Notes under the pieces: generated by a model | What the model was told of the DNA's origin: nothing | The model's database searches: none | Seen by the model: the letters and a program-made list of their open reading frames with translations, nothing else | Shown: positions 52,545 through 60,872 of the stretch, piece after piece | Position numbering within the stretch: position 1 is the stretch's first letter | Layout of the letters: every line of letters begins with the position of its first letter | Position numbers and translations under genes: made by a program | Assembly (NCBI GenBank): GCA_913009685.1 | Contig: CAJVXP010000004.1 | Coordinates: 40,527-104,526, forward strand | Direction of reading: 5' to 3' | From: an uncultured Bacteroidota bacterium | Lineage (GTDB): Bacteria; Bacteroidota; Bacteroidia; Bacteroidales; F082 | Length of the DNA stretch: 64,000 bases

Positions 52545-52889
52545 ATGGAGACAAAAGAAAAGTTGTATATTTTATGGACAAGCGGTGAAAAATTCACCTT
52601 TGATGAAATGGTTTTTATGTATGCGCTGAACAGCCTGAAACATCATTGGTGGAAAGAAGTTACGCTTATTATCTGGGGCGCCTCTGCCATGCTGGCCGGA
52701 GAAGATTTTGTTGTGCAGCAAAAGATAAAGGAACTTTCGGAAGCCGGGGTTCATATCACGGCTTGCAAAGGATGCGCTGACGATTTATCGCTTTCCGGTA
52801 CTTTTGAAAAAATGGGAATAGAAGTGAAATATTGGGGCGTTCCTCTGACGAAAATTCTTCGGTCGGAAGCAAAATTGATCACTGTTTAA
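52545..52889 (+). CDS. DsrE-family protein
   Basis: 114 residues, the small alpha/beta DsrE/DsrF-like fold (VTLIIWGASAMLAGEDFVVQQKIKEL ... GVHITACKGCADDL). The paired cysteines in ACKGCAD sit where sulfur-relay members carry the active cysteine. Some members shuttle sulfur; no sulfur-relay genes are nearby, so the role is unknown. The flavin reductase gene follows after ten bases. Confidence 0.8.
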   Translation: METKEKLYILWTSGEKFTFDEMVFMYALNSLKHHWWKEVTLIIWGASAMLAGEDFVVQQKIKELSEAGVHITACKGCADDLSLSGTFEKMGIEVKYWGVPLTKILRSEAKLITV

Positions 52890-52899
52890 AACATAATCC

Positions 52900-53433
52900 A
52901 TGAACAGATTACAGCAAATCGACCCCTACTTATTCCATCTCAGGATAAATGAATTATGGAAAAATCAATGGCTTTTACTGACGGTCGGGAATTTTGAAGA
53001 AGGCGATTTCAACACCATGACGGTAGCCTGGGGTTCGTTGGGTGTCATGTGGAACAAACCTTTTGCCATGGTTGTGGTACGTCCTACCCGTTACACTTTC
53101 GGCTTTATGAATCGTTTTCCGGATTTCACCCTTTCCGTTTTTCCGGACGAATACCGGAAAGACCTCTCCCTGCTGGGAAAGAAATCAGGCCGCGATGGCG
53201 ATAAGATTGCCGAAACCCGACTTCATCCGGTTGCTTCCGAAACAATAAAATCACCTGCTTTCGCAGAAGCCGAACTGATTTTGGAATGTCGCAAAACGTA
53301 TTGGGACGACATGAATCCGGAACATTTCCTGGAGCCTTCTATCCGGAAAAATTACGAAAAACATGATGAGCATCGTATCTATTTTGGTGAGGTACTGAGA
53401 ATTAAAGGGACAGAGAAATATATTCTATATTGA
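52900..53433 (+). CDS. Flavin reductase-family protein
   Basis: 177 residues of the FMN-binding split-barrel flavin-reductase-like family. FNTMTVAWGSLGVMWNKPFAMVVVRPTRYT and NRFPDFTLSVFP form the flavin-binding part. Members reduce flavins or serve as FMN-binding oxidoreductases. It lies directly before the FMN-riboswitch-controlled riboflavin operon but ends 400 bases upstream of its promoter, so it is not in that transcript. Confidence 0.85.
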   Translation: MNRLQQIDPYLFHLRINELWKNQWLLLTVGNFEEGDFNTMTVAWGSLGVMWNKPFAMVVVRPTRYTFGFMNRFPDFTLSVFPDEYRKDLSLLGKKSGRDGDKIAETRLHPVASETIKSPAFAEAELILECRKTYWDDMNPEHFLEPSIRKNYEKHDEHRIYFGEVLRIKGTEKYILY

Positions 53434-53833
53434 TTTGTGTGAGTAACGAAATTTCAAATCCCAAGCGCCAAAACACAAATAAATTACAATTCCTAATTTT
53501 AAAATTACCCAAATAAGACTCATGCTGATTATCAATAAAAATGAACTTTTTTGTGCGTTTCACTTTCAAAGTCGCTTTAATTGTATAACCAGACTATACT
53601 GGTTTGGTAGCTTTCACACGTGTCAGACTAATTCTACCTCGTTAAAGGTTACCTAAAGATTGCCGACTATTTTTGGGATTTTGGATTTAATTTTTGGTGC
53701 TTATTTGAGATTTGTTTTTTCTTTAGAATTACTCATAGTATTTGACATAGAACAGAGAAATATATCGTCGAAAAGGCCTGAAAAAACAAAAAAGTTTTTG
53801 AAAAATTAACGAACAGTTTTCCAATATAAATAT
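53434..53833. other. Intergenic stretch with word-repeat arms
   Basis: No gene is evident. The left end (about 53450-53515) has words such as CAAATCCCAAGCGCCAAAAC and AAATAAATTAC; the right end (about 53670-53745) has roughly inverse words (GGGATTTTGGATTTAA, TTTTTGGTGCTTATTTGAG). This resembles an inverted pair of degenerate short repeats, like those around the four-helix-bundle gene. Confidence 0.5.
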
Positions 53834-53841
53834 TACTTTTG
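53834..53841 (+). promoter_or_regulatory. -7 box (TACTTTTG) for the riboflavin operon
   Basis: TACTTTTG fits TAnnTTTG and lies 16 bases before the first paired region of the FMN riboswitch, so transcription begins at the aptamer's edge. Confidence 0.7.
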
Positions 53842-53856
53842 TCCCCGGTTTATAAT

Positions 53857-53976
53857 TATTCTTCGGGGCAGGGTGAAATTCCCGACCGGCGGTAAAAGTC
53901 CGCGACTCTCGCCTGTGGCGAGACTGATTTGGTGAAACTCCAAAACCGACAGTACAGTCTGGATGAAAGAAGAGTA
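53857..53976 (+). ncRNA. FMN riboswitch (RFN element)
   Basis: The conserved RFN core is directly readable: CTTCGGGGCAGGGTGAAATT, CCCGACCGGCGGTA, AGTCCGCGAC, a variable stem (CTCGCCTGTGGCGAG), GATTTGGTGAAACTCC and the closing GACAGTACAGTCTGGATGAAA. The P1 stem pairs TATTCTTC (53857-53864) with GAAGAGTA (53969-53976). FMN binding should lower expression of ribD-ribE-ribBA. Confidence 0.97.
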
Positions 53977-53990
53977 AGAGATCAGTATTG

Positions 53991-54017
53991 AAACATACAT
54001 CCGTTGGCGGTATGTTT
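53991..54017 (+). promoter_or_regulatory. Stem-loop between riboswitch and terminator
   Basis: AAACATAC (53991-53998) pairs with GTATGTTT (54010-54017). It may be part of the expression platform as an alternative or spacer stem. Confidence 0.55.
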
Positions 54018-54041
54018 TGAATATTGTATCGTGTTGGACAT

Positions 54042-54076
54042 GCCCTGAAGTTTGTAAGAATTTAAGGGCTTTTTTT
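54042..54076 (+). terminator. Riboswitch expression-platform terminator
   Basis: GCCCT (54042-54046) pairs with AGGGC (54065-54069), followed by seven T that run straight into the ribD ATG. Stopping here would give FMN-dependent premature termination; the stem is short, so a role in masking the start codon is also possible. Confidence 0.7.
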
Positions 54077-55192
54077 ATGTCTGAAAATAAGGTTAACGAC
54101 ACAGGGTTTGATCGAAAAATAATGCTTCACACGCTTCGCCTGGCGAAGAAAGGAAGGGGTTTTACCGCGCCAAACCCCATGGTTGGGGCTACCATCGTAA
54201 AAGATGGAAAAATTATCGGTGAAGGATGGCATGAAGTATTCGGTGGCCCGCATGCCGAAATCAACGCCATTCGTAAAGCCGGCGAACCGGTTCGGGATGC
54301 AACCCTCTACGTTAGTCTCGAACCATGTTCCTATCATGGAAAAACACCAGCCTGTTCTCTGGAAATTATCAAGCAGGGTTTTAAAAAAGTCATTGTCGCC
54401 ACCCCCGACCCAAACCCTCTTGTTGCCGGAAGAGGGGTTGAGATGTTACGCCATGCCGGAATTGAAGTAGAGACAGGCTTGCTGGAAGCGGAAGCCCGGC
54501 AGTTGAACGAGCGTTTTTTCAAATTTATACAAACAGAAATCCCTTTTACAGCCGTTAAAACCGCCGCCAGTCTGGATGGTAAAATTGCCACCTCCACAGG
54601 CGATTCAAAATGGATTACCAACGAACTTTCACGCAGGTTTGTCCATCAGCTCCGTAACGATTACATGGCTGTTATGGTTGGCGTTAATACGGTTTTAAAG
54701 GATAAACCGCTACTCACTTGCAGAATAGGGCAAAAAAAGGTGAAACAACCCATCCGGATAATTGTAGACAGCCAGTTGAAAACCCCGGAAGACGCCCAGG
54801 TATTGGATACCCGGGTGGCTCCGACATGGATAGCTGTTACCGCCCGTTCCGGCAAACAGAAAAGAGCTTTTTTACAACAAAAAGGAATAGAAATTATTCT
54901 TTGTCCCGAAAAAGACGGCCATGTTGATATAGCTTTTCTTATGGCAGAAATTGGAAAAAAGGGAATCGACAGTGTATTGGTTGAAGGAGGAGGCACCTTG
55001 AATTTTTCCCTGTTTCAGCAGGAGCTGGCAGATAAAATTTATGCTTTCATTGCCCCTAAGATTATAGGAGGCAAAGAGGCAATTACCCCCGTCGAAGGAG
55101 CTGGTTTTAAGGAAATAACTCAGGTGCCCGAACTGAAACAGATAAGCTGCAAACGCTTTGGTAACGATATATTAATAGAAGCATACTTATAA
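54077..55192 (+). CDS. ribD: Bifunctional riboflavin deaminase-reductase
   Basis: 371 residues. The N-terminal zinc deaminase has H59-A-E61 and C84/C93 (PHAEINAI, LEPCSYHGKTPAC); the C-terminal reductase (about 150-371) has AASLDGKIAT, GVNTVLKDKPLLTCR and LVEGGGTLNFSL. It carries out the second and third steps from GTP to riboflavin. The frame extends 20 codons upstream through the riboswitch platform; ATG 54077 is the start. First gene of ribD-ribE-ribBA. Confidence 0.96.
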   Translation: MSENKVNDTGFDRKIMLHTLRLAKKGRGFTAPNPMVGATIVKDGKIIGEGWHEVFGGPHAEINAIRKAGEPVRDATLYVSLEPCSYHGKTPACSLEIIKQGFKKVIVATPDPNPLVAGRGVEMLRHAGIEVETGLLEAEARQLNERFFKFIQTEIPFTAVKTAASLDGKIATSTGDSKWITNELSRRFVHQLRNDYMAVMVGVNTVLKDKPLLTCRIGQKKVKQPIRIIVDSQLKTPEDAQVLDTRVAPTWIAVTARSGKQKRAFLQQKGIEIILCPEKDGHVDIAFLMAEIGKKGIDSVLVEGGGTLNFSLFQQELADKIYAFIAPKIIGGKEAITPVEGAGFKEITQVPELKQISCKRFGNDILIEAYL

Positions 55193-55193
55193 A

Positions 55194-55847
55194 ATGTTTA
55201 CAGGATTAATAGAAGAAACAGGAAAAGTAAGGGCCATTCGAAAAGGAGAGGCTTCTTTTCAAATCACCATTGCCGCCAATAAAATTATGGACAACCTGCG
55301 GTTGGGCGACAGTGTGTGTACAAGCGGCGCTTGTTTGACCGTGGTAAATCTTACAAAAGATAGTTTTACGGTGGATATTATGGCCGAAACAGTGAGGCAT
55401 ACGACTTTTAAGGATCTGAAAACCGGTAACCGGGTAAATCTGGAACGTGCCATGCGGCTGTCGGACCGCGTTGCCGGTCATTTGGTTGCAGGACATGTGG
55501 ATGGCATTGGAGAAATCACCCGGATACAGAAAGAGGGGATTGCGACGCTTATTACCATCAAAATACCAAAAAACCTTGCTGCCCAAATGGTGGATAAAGG
55601 CTCTGTTGCTGTTGATGGTATTTCTCTGACAATTACAAAGACAGGAGGTGATAATTTTCAGGTTTCCATAATTCCTCATACGGCCCGGGAGACAACTTTA
55701 TTGACAAAAAAGACAGGAGAAAAAGTGAATATCGAAACCGATATGATAGGAAAATATGTCAGAAATTTTTTAACCCGACCACAGGAAAGTCAAAATGCCA
55801 AACGAAAAATAGACACACGTTTTCTATCCGAAAACGGGTTTATATAA
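55194..55847 (+). CDS. ribE: Riboflavin synthase, alpha subunit
   Basis: 217 residues with the duplicated lumazine-binding barrel: repeat one starts MFTGLIEETGKVRAI, with LGDSVCTSGACLTV and VNLERAM; repeat two starts HVDGIGEITRI, with GSVAVDGISLTI and IIPHTARETTLL. It converts two lumazines to riboflavin and a pyrimidine. One base separates it from ribD. Confidence 0.96.
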   Translation: MFTGLIEETGKVRAIRKGEASFQITIAANKIMDNLRLGDSVCTSGACLTVVNLTKDSFTVDIMAETVRHTTFKDLKTGNRVNLERAMRLSDRVAGHLVAGHVDGIGEITRIQKEGIATLITIKIPKNLAAQMVDKGSVAVDGISLTITKTGGDNFQVSIIPHTARETTLLTKKTGEKVNIETDMIGKYVRNFLTRPQESQNAKRKIDTRFLSENGFI

Positions 55848-55878
55848 TATTTAATTACATTGAAAAATTATAAAAAAA

Positions 55879-57102
55879 ATGAGTTTAAAAGAATATTTCA
55901 ATACGGTTGAAGAAGGATTGGAAGACATCAAAGCCGGGAAAATGGTTCTTGTTGTGGATGATGAGAACCGGGAGAATGAAGGAGACCTGGTGATGGCTGC
56001 AGAAAAAGTAAGTCCTGAAGCCATCAACTTCATGACCAGATTCGGAAGAGGGTTGATTTGTATGCCCATGACAGGCGAGAGACTCCGGTTTTTGCAAATA
56101 GGCAGAATGGTGAGCCATAATTCAGACCCTCATCAAACAGCCTTTACCGTTTCCGTTGATGCCGAAAAAACCAAAACCGGTATTTCTGCTTTCGAGCGGT
56201 CGTTTACCATTCAACAGCTTTTAAGTCCGGCTGCAACAGCGAATGATTTCTCAAGACCGGGACATATATTTCCCCTGCAAGCCAAAGACGAAGGCGTTCT
56301 GTCCCGCCCCGGACATACGGAAGCCGCTGTTGATTTGGCAAAACTTGCCGGGCTGAAGCCTGCCGGGGTTATTTGTGAGATTCTGAACGATGATGGAAGC
56401 ATGGCCCGACTCCCGGACCTTATCAAATACAAGGAGAAACATAAGATGAAACTCATAAGTATTGCTTCGCTTATCGAATACCGGAGAAGAACGGAAAGTA
56501 TAGCCCGTTATGTTACGGAAGCCGAATTACCCACCAAACACGGTGTTTTTAAAGTAATCGGCTTCGAACATAAAACAACGGGGAAAGAACCTGTTGCCCT
56601 GGTGATGGGAGATATAAATGACGGAGAGCCCTGCCTGGTACGGGTTCATTCAGAATGTCTTACAGGCGATGTTTTTGGCTCTCTCCGGTGCGATTGCGGA
56701 GACCAGCTTAATGAAGCCATGCGAAGAATAGCAGAGGAAGGCCGGGGGGTGTTGATATACCTGCGACAGGAAGGCCGCGGCATTGGCTTAATGAATAAAC
56801 TGAAGGCCTATAAACTGCAGGAAAATGGGTTTGACACGGTAGAAGCAAATGAAGCCCTCGGCTTTGCCCCTGACCTTAGAGAATATGAAATTGGTGCAGA
56901 AATATTGGCCCGCCTGGGAGTTAAAAAAATCAAACTCATGACAAATAACCCGGATAAAATCGAACAACTGGAGCGCCATGGAATTGAAATATCGGAACGC
57001 ATACCAATAGAAATGAATCATAACGAAAGAAATTTATTTTACATGACCACCAAAGCAGAGAAAATGGGGCATGTTCTTACACATATTTTTGAGTACAAAT
57101 AA
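55879..57102 (+). CDS. ribBA: Bifunctional DHBP synthase / GTP cyclohydrolase II
   Basis: 407 residues. The DHBP synthase half (1-200) has VVDDENRENEGDLVMAAE, FGRGLICMP, DAEKTKTGISAFER and GHTEAAVDLAKLAG. The cyclohydrolase half has VHSECLTGDVFGSLRCDCG with zinc cysteines, then QEGRGIGLMNKLKAY. It begins both branches of riboflavin synthesis, from ribulose-5-phosphate and from GTP. Confidence 0.97.
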   Translation: MSLKEYFNTVEEGLEDIKAGKMVLVVDDENRENEGDLVMAAEKVSPEAINFMTRFGRGLICMPMTGERLRFLQIGRMVSHNSDPHQTAFTVSVDAEKTKTGISAFERSFTIQQLLSPAATANDFSRPGHIFPLQAKDEGVLSRPGHTEAAVDLAKLAGLKPAGVICEILNDDGSMARLPDLIKYKEKHKMKLISIASLIEYRRRTESIARYVTEAELPTKHGVFKVIGFEHKTTGKEPVALVMGDINDGEPCLVRVHSECLTGDVFGSLRCDCGDQLNEAMRRIAEEGRGVLIYLRQEGRGIGLMNKLKAYKLQENGFDTVEANEALGFAPDLREYEIGAEILARLGVKKIKLMTNNPDKIEQLERHGIEISERIPIEMNHNERNLFYMTTKAEKMGHVLTHIFEYK

Positions 57103-57121
57103 AAGCAGATGAAACACCCAT

Positions 57122-57296
57122 GGTCCCGCCTCAGGCGGAAACACACAACTTGTCCCGTTTCAAACGGGAGAAGGATGATTAAAAAAACCCCGTAGGGGTT
57201 TCATATGGCAGCCCCGTATGGAGCGAAGCGGAATGCGGGGCATAAAAAATAGAAAAACCCGTTTTGGCGAGATTTTTGCATTTTTTAGCAAAAATC
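57122..57296. repeat. Cluster of hairpins between ribBA and ribH
   Basis: Several inverted repeats follow one another: CCGCCTCAGGCGG, TCCCGTTTCAAACGGGA, AAACCCCGTAGGGGTTT, a longer CCCCG...CGGGG structure and GATTTTTGC...GCAAAAATC (57271-57296). They resemble intergenic palindromic repeats of the phylum. They separate ribH from the rest of the operon by 266 bases. Confidence 0.65.
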
Positions 57297-57368
57297 GTGA
57301 CAAAACCAATTAATGGGAAATCAGATATTTACAACATTATAAACAGATGAATATTTAAACGATGTATT

Positions 57369-57836
57369 ATGAAAAAAACAGAAGGGAAATTAATTGGCGG
57401 TGATTTTAAGTTCGGAATTGTTGTCGGAAGATTTAATGAGTTTATCGGAAGTAAACTCCTCGATGGCGCATTGGATGCTTTAAGGCGGCACGAAGTGAAA
57501 GAAGAGAATATTGAAGTAACCTGGTCACCGGGAGCTTTTGAAATACCCCTCGTGGCTAAGCTTATGGCAAAAAGCGGGAAATATGATGCGGTAATCTGTC
57601 TCGGTGCCGTGATCCGGGGCGCAACGCCGCATTTTGATTATGTTTCGGCAGAAGTGTCCAAAGGTATCGCTTCTGTTTCGTTGGATACGGAAATGCCGGT
57701 TATTTTCGGCATCCTGACCACCGACAGTATTGAGCAGGCTATTGAACGTGCCGGAACGAAAGCCGGAAATAAAGGTTTTGATGCGGCTGTTACGGCTATT
57801 GAAATGGCAAATTTACTTCCGAAAATTACCGGGTAA
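57369..57836 (+). CDS. ribH: 6,7-dimethyl-8-ribityllumazine synthase
   Basis: 155 residues. It joins the RibA/RibD product to the RibB product. [50 protein letters not shown] and [10 protein letters not shown] are canonical, with the catalytic histidine in PHFDYV. It is downstream of ribBA on the same strand but separated by hairpins, so it may have its own promoter; I found no clear TAnnTTTG there. Confidence 0.97.
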   Translation: MKKTEGKLIGGDFKFGIVVGRFNEFIGSKLLDGALDALRRHEVKEENIEVTWSPGAFEIPLVAKLMAKSGKYDAVICLGAVIRGATPHFDYVSAEVSKGIASVSLDTEMPVIFGILTTDSIEQAIERAGTKAGNKGFDAAVTAIEMANLLPKITG

Positions 57837-57936
57837 GCATTAACTCAGGTTATTCCCTTCCTGCACTACACATTTCCGATGACTGCCTTTTTAAACCTGA
57901 TCTTATTCTATGCTTGCATTTAGCGGCATAATGTGT

Positions 57937-57944
57937 TAACTTTG
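57937..57944 (+). promoter_or_regulatory. -7 box (TAACTTTG) for cfa
   Basis: TAACTTTG fits TAnnTTTG, 29 bases before the ATG; a TTG at 57914 could be the upstream element. Confidence 0.65.
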
Positions 57945-57973
57945 CGGGAAACATAGATTTAAAAGAGGTTAAG

Positions 57974-59086
57974 ATGAATCCTAAAACAGTTGTTCAGTCT
58001 CTGTTGAATCTGGCAGGCATCACACTAAATGGCAATAATCCGTGGGATGTGCAGGTTCAGGATGAACGTGTGTATAAACGTTGGATTTCGGAAACCGAGC
58101 TGGGCCTCGGCGAGTCGTATATGGATGGATGGTGGGATTGTGAGGCACTGGATGACTTTTTTGATAAAGTCCTGAGAGCCGGCCTGGAACAAAAGATAGA
58201 GCGGGATTGGAAAACCCTGCTCTTTATTTTGTCCACCAAATTATTCAACCAACAAACAAAGAAAAAGTCCAAACGCGTAGGCCGCGAGCATTACGACCTG
58301 GGAAACGATTTATTCCGGCAAATGCTGGACAAAAGAATGATGTATTCCTGTGCTTACTGGAAAAATGCCAAAAATCTGAATGACGCACAGGAAGCCAAGT
58401 TAGACATGATCTGTAAAAAGCTGGAGCTAAAACCCGGCATGAAAGTGCTGGATATCGGTTGCGGGTGGGGTGGTTTTGCCAAATATGCCGTTGAGAAATA
58501 CGGCGTCGAAGTGCTGGGCGTGAGTATCTCTAAAAAACAAATCGAACTCGGACAGGAGCTCTGCCGGAATCTGCCGGTAGAATTACGGTTTCAGGACTAC
58601 CGCGAAGTGAAAGGTAAATTCGATGCTATCCTCTCCATTGGCTTTCTCGAACATGTAGGATACAAAAACTACCGCACCTACATGGAAGTGGTTAACCGCT
58701 GCCTAAAGGATGACGGGATCTCGCTGATTCACACCATTGGAAACAACACCAGCGTAACTTATACCAATGCATGGACCAACAAATATATCTTTCCCAACGG
58801 GGTAATTCCTTCCGTGGCACAAATCGCCAAAGCCGCCGAAGGTTTGTTTGTGATAGAAGACCTGCACAATTTCGGTCCCGACTACGACAAAACCCTTATG
58901 GCCTGGTATGCCAACTTTGAAAAAGCCTGGCAGCAGCTGAAAAAGACTTATGATGAGCGGTTTTACCGTATGTGGCGATATTTTCTACTAAGCAGTGCGG
59001 GCGGATTCCGCTCACGTTTCAACCAGCTGTGGCAGTTTGTAATGACCAAACCCGGCCGGGATTTGCCGCTCTGCCGTATTGGATAG
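57974..59086 (+). CDS. cfa: Cyclopropane-fatty-acyl-phospholipid synthase
   Basis: 370 residues. The SAM-binding motif is VLDIGCGWGGFAKYAVEKYG (about 157-176); HYDLGNDLFRQMLDKRMMYSC and the later GFLEHVG are conserved in Cfa enzymes. They methylenate unsaturated acyl chains of membrane phospholipids, usually in stress or stationary phase. Single-gene unit, convergent with serB. Confidence 0.95.
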   Translation: MNPKTVVQSLLNLAGITLNGNNPWDVQVQDERVYKRWISETELGLGESYMDGWWDCEALDDFFDKVLRAGLEQKIERDWKTLLFILSTKLFNQQTKKKSKRVGREHYDLGNDLFRQMLDKRMMYSCAYWKNAKNLNDAQEAKLDMICKKLELKPGMKVLDIGCGWGGFAKYAVEKYGVEVLGVSISKKQIELGQELCRNLPVELRFQDYREVKGKFDAILSIGFLEHVGYKNYRTYMEVVNRCLKDDGISLIHTIGNNTSVTYTNAWTNKYIFPNGVIPSVAQIAKAAEGLFVIEDLHNFGPDYDKTLMAWYANFEKAWQQLKKTYDERFYRMWRYFLLSSAGGFRSRFNQLWQFVMTKPGRDLPLCRIG

Positions 59087-59115
59087 TAAAACTACTAAAA
59101 CACTACCGGTAAGCC

Positions 59116-60342
59116 CTATTCATTAATTTCCCGGTCACGGAAACCAAGCAGATACAGAATGGTGTCAAGGCCGTTGACGGAGATAGCATGTTGTGCGGAA
59201 GCTTTTACAGTAGGTTTGGCATGAAAAGCAATGCCCAGTCCCGCTTTTTCCAACATGGGAAGATCGTTGGCACCATCGCCCACCGCAATAACCTGCTCCA
59301 GATGAATGTCTTCCTTAAAAGCCAGCAACTCCAGTAACTCGGCTTTTCGTTTTCCATCCACAATTTCATGCAAATGCCGTCCGGTAAGTTTACCGTTTTT
59401 TATTTCCAGCTCGTTAGCAAAAACATAATCAATACCCAGTCTGTTTTTCAGGTAATTTCCAAAATAGGTAAATCCTCCCGAAAGAATGGCCGTGCGATAG
59501 CCATACTGTTTTAGCGTGCGCAGAAGTCGCTCTGCACCTTCGGTAACAGGCAGATTTTCAGCAATTTCTTTTAAAACAGATTCGTCCAGGCCTTTTAAAA
59601 GTGCTATTCTTTGCTTAAAACTCTCTTTGAAATCTATTTCTCCCCGCATGGCGCTCGCAGTGATTTTTTTCACCTCTGTGCCAACTCCTGCTTTTTCGGC
59701 CAGCTCATTGATTACTTCCGTTTGTATCAGGGTTGAGTCCATATCGAAACAAACCAGTCGCCGGCTTCGGCGGTAAACATTATCTTCCTGAAAAGCAATA
59801 TCAAAATCACTGCCGGAGGCAATATTCAACAAGGCCTGCTTCATGGCGGCAATGTCCAACGGGGTTCCACGGACAGAAAATTCAACCACCGCTTTGGTGA
59901 TTTTATCCTTCTTCTTTAAAGATTTCCTGCCCGATAAACGGGAAATAGTATCGATGTTCAAATGCTGGCCGACAATAACCTTTGCCACTTGTGATAAATT
60001 AGAAGCCGTTAGCCGCGGTGCCAGGACAGTAATAATGTAACGTTCCTTACCCTGATTGCTCACCCATTCTTCGTACTTGTCAATGGGTATAGGGGTAAAT
60101 TTAATATGAGTGTCCAGCTCATAAGCTTTAAAAAGCAGGTCTTTTAAGATACTCGACGACTTTGACTCTTTCGGCACCTCAAACAGAATACCCAGACCAA
60201 GATCCTGGTGAATCACCGATTGACCCATGTCCAGAATATTCACATTATGTTGAGCGAGGACGTCCATAAGCGAAGCCGTTAAGCCGGGCTTGTCTTTTCC
60301 CGAAATGTTGAGGAGAATAATTTCTTTGCTGATATCTGACAT
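59116..60342 (-). CDS. serB: Phosphoserine phosphatase with N-terminal ACT domains
   Basis: 408 residues. Two ACT-type regulatory domains (about 1-180; DKPGLTASLMDVLAQHNVNI, ITVLAPRLTASNLSQVAKV) precede the HAD phosphatase with nucleophile motif CFDMDSTLIQTEV, ILSGGFTYFG and IAVGDGANDLPML. It makes serine from phosphoserine; ACT domains suggest amino-acid feedback. The start at 60342 is chosen because the -7 box covers the longer alternative. Confidence 0.95.
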   Translation of the reverse strand: MSDISKEIILLNISGKDKPGLTASLMDVLAQHNVNILDMGQSVIHQDLGLGILFEVPKESKSSSILKDLLFKAYELDTHIKFTPIPIDKYEEWVSNQGKERYIITVLAPRLTASNLSQVAKVIVGQHLNIDTISRLSGRKSLKKKDKITKAVVEFSVRGTPLDIAAMKQALLNIASGSDFDIAFQEDNVYRRSRRLVCFDMDSTLIQTEVINELAEKAGVGTEVKKITASAMRGEIDFKESFKQRIALLKGLDESVLKEIAENLPVTEGAERLLRTLKQYGYRTAILSGGFTYFGNYLKNRLGIDYVFANELEIKNGKLTGRHLHEIVDGKRKAELLELLAFKEDIHLEQVIAVGDGANDLPMLEKAGLGIAFHAKPTVKASAQHAISVNGLDTILYLLGFRDREINE

Positions 60343-60363
60343 GATTGGTAAATTTTGAAAAAG

Positions 60364-60371
60364 CAAAATTA
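60364..60371 (-). promoter_or_regulatory. -7 box (TAATTTTG) for serB
   Basis: Minus-strand TAATTTTG fits TAnnTTTG, 22 bases before the serB ATG. Confidence 0.65.
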
Positions 60372-60858
60372 AACCATCTTTCCAAATTAAGAAACCCCCT
60401 TAAACTTTTGCAACGAAGAAAAAGCACAAAAGAACAAGTCGAAACCGTTAGGTTGTTTTGTTACAATTCTTTAGGTCCGCGTTGCGGATTTCTTTCATAT
60501 ATCCGCCAGGACAGATTGCCATTCTTTTGACATCCTATATGTTCCGGCAACTCAAAATATTATTTAGCACCAGGGCAAATTCATCATATAAATGACAACC
60601 TGTTTTATTGACCCTATAAATGAATTTATAGGCAAGGTTTGAGTCGTCCCTAACGGGACTTTATTGAAGTCCCGTTAGGGACGACTCAAACAATAGTAGT
60701 GGATTTTAATCCACTGCGAAAAAAGTACTTTTGTGGTTTACAATAACTTATAGATATAAATTGTTGTAAAACGTATTCTCTGTAAAATTTGTGTAAAAGA
60801 TGATGCGTTTGCCCTGTATTTAGCACGTATCAGCTTTCACAGGTTGAAAGAAAAACCC
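60372..60858. other. Intergenic region between divergent serB and dprA
   Basis: No gene is visible in these 487 bases. It holds a possible decayed TIR motif (60384-60404), then the hairpin cluster at 60612-60714, then AT-rich DNA up to the dprA promoter. Confidence 0.5.
60612..60714. repeat. Three consecutive perfect hairpins
   Basis: First, CCTATAAA/TTTATAGG with a TGAA loop (about 60612-60632). Second, 23-base perfect arms 60637-60659 and 60669-60691 around a nine-base loop. Third, AGTGGATT/AATCCACT (about 60697-60714). The stems do not end in T-runs. They may form a structured RNA or be a mobile palindromic repeat. Confidence 0.8.
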
Positions 60859-60866
60859 TAACTTTG
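60859..60866 (+). promoter_or_regulatory. -7 box (TAACTTTG) for dprA
   Basis: TAACTTTG fits TAnnTTTG, six bases before the ATG, implying a very short or absent leader. Confidence 0.6.
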
Positions 60867-60872
60867 TAAACC

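Noticed and set aside
54017..54076. Upstream extension of ribD
   Set aside because: It would be translated through the riboswitch expression platform; the ATG right after the T-run begins the conserved deaminase.
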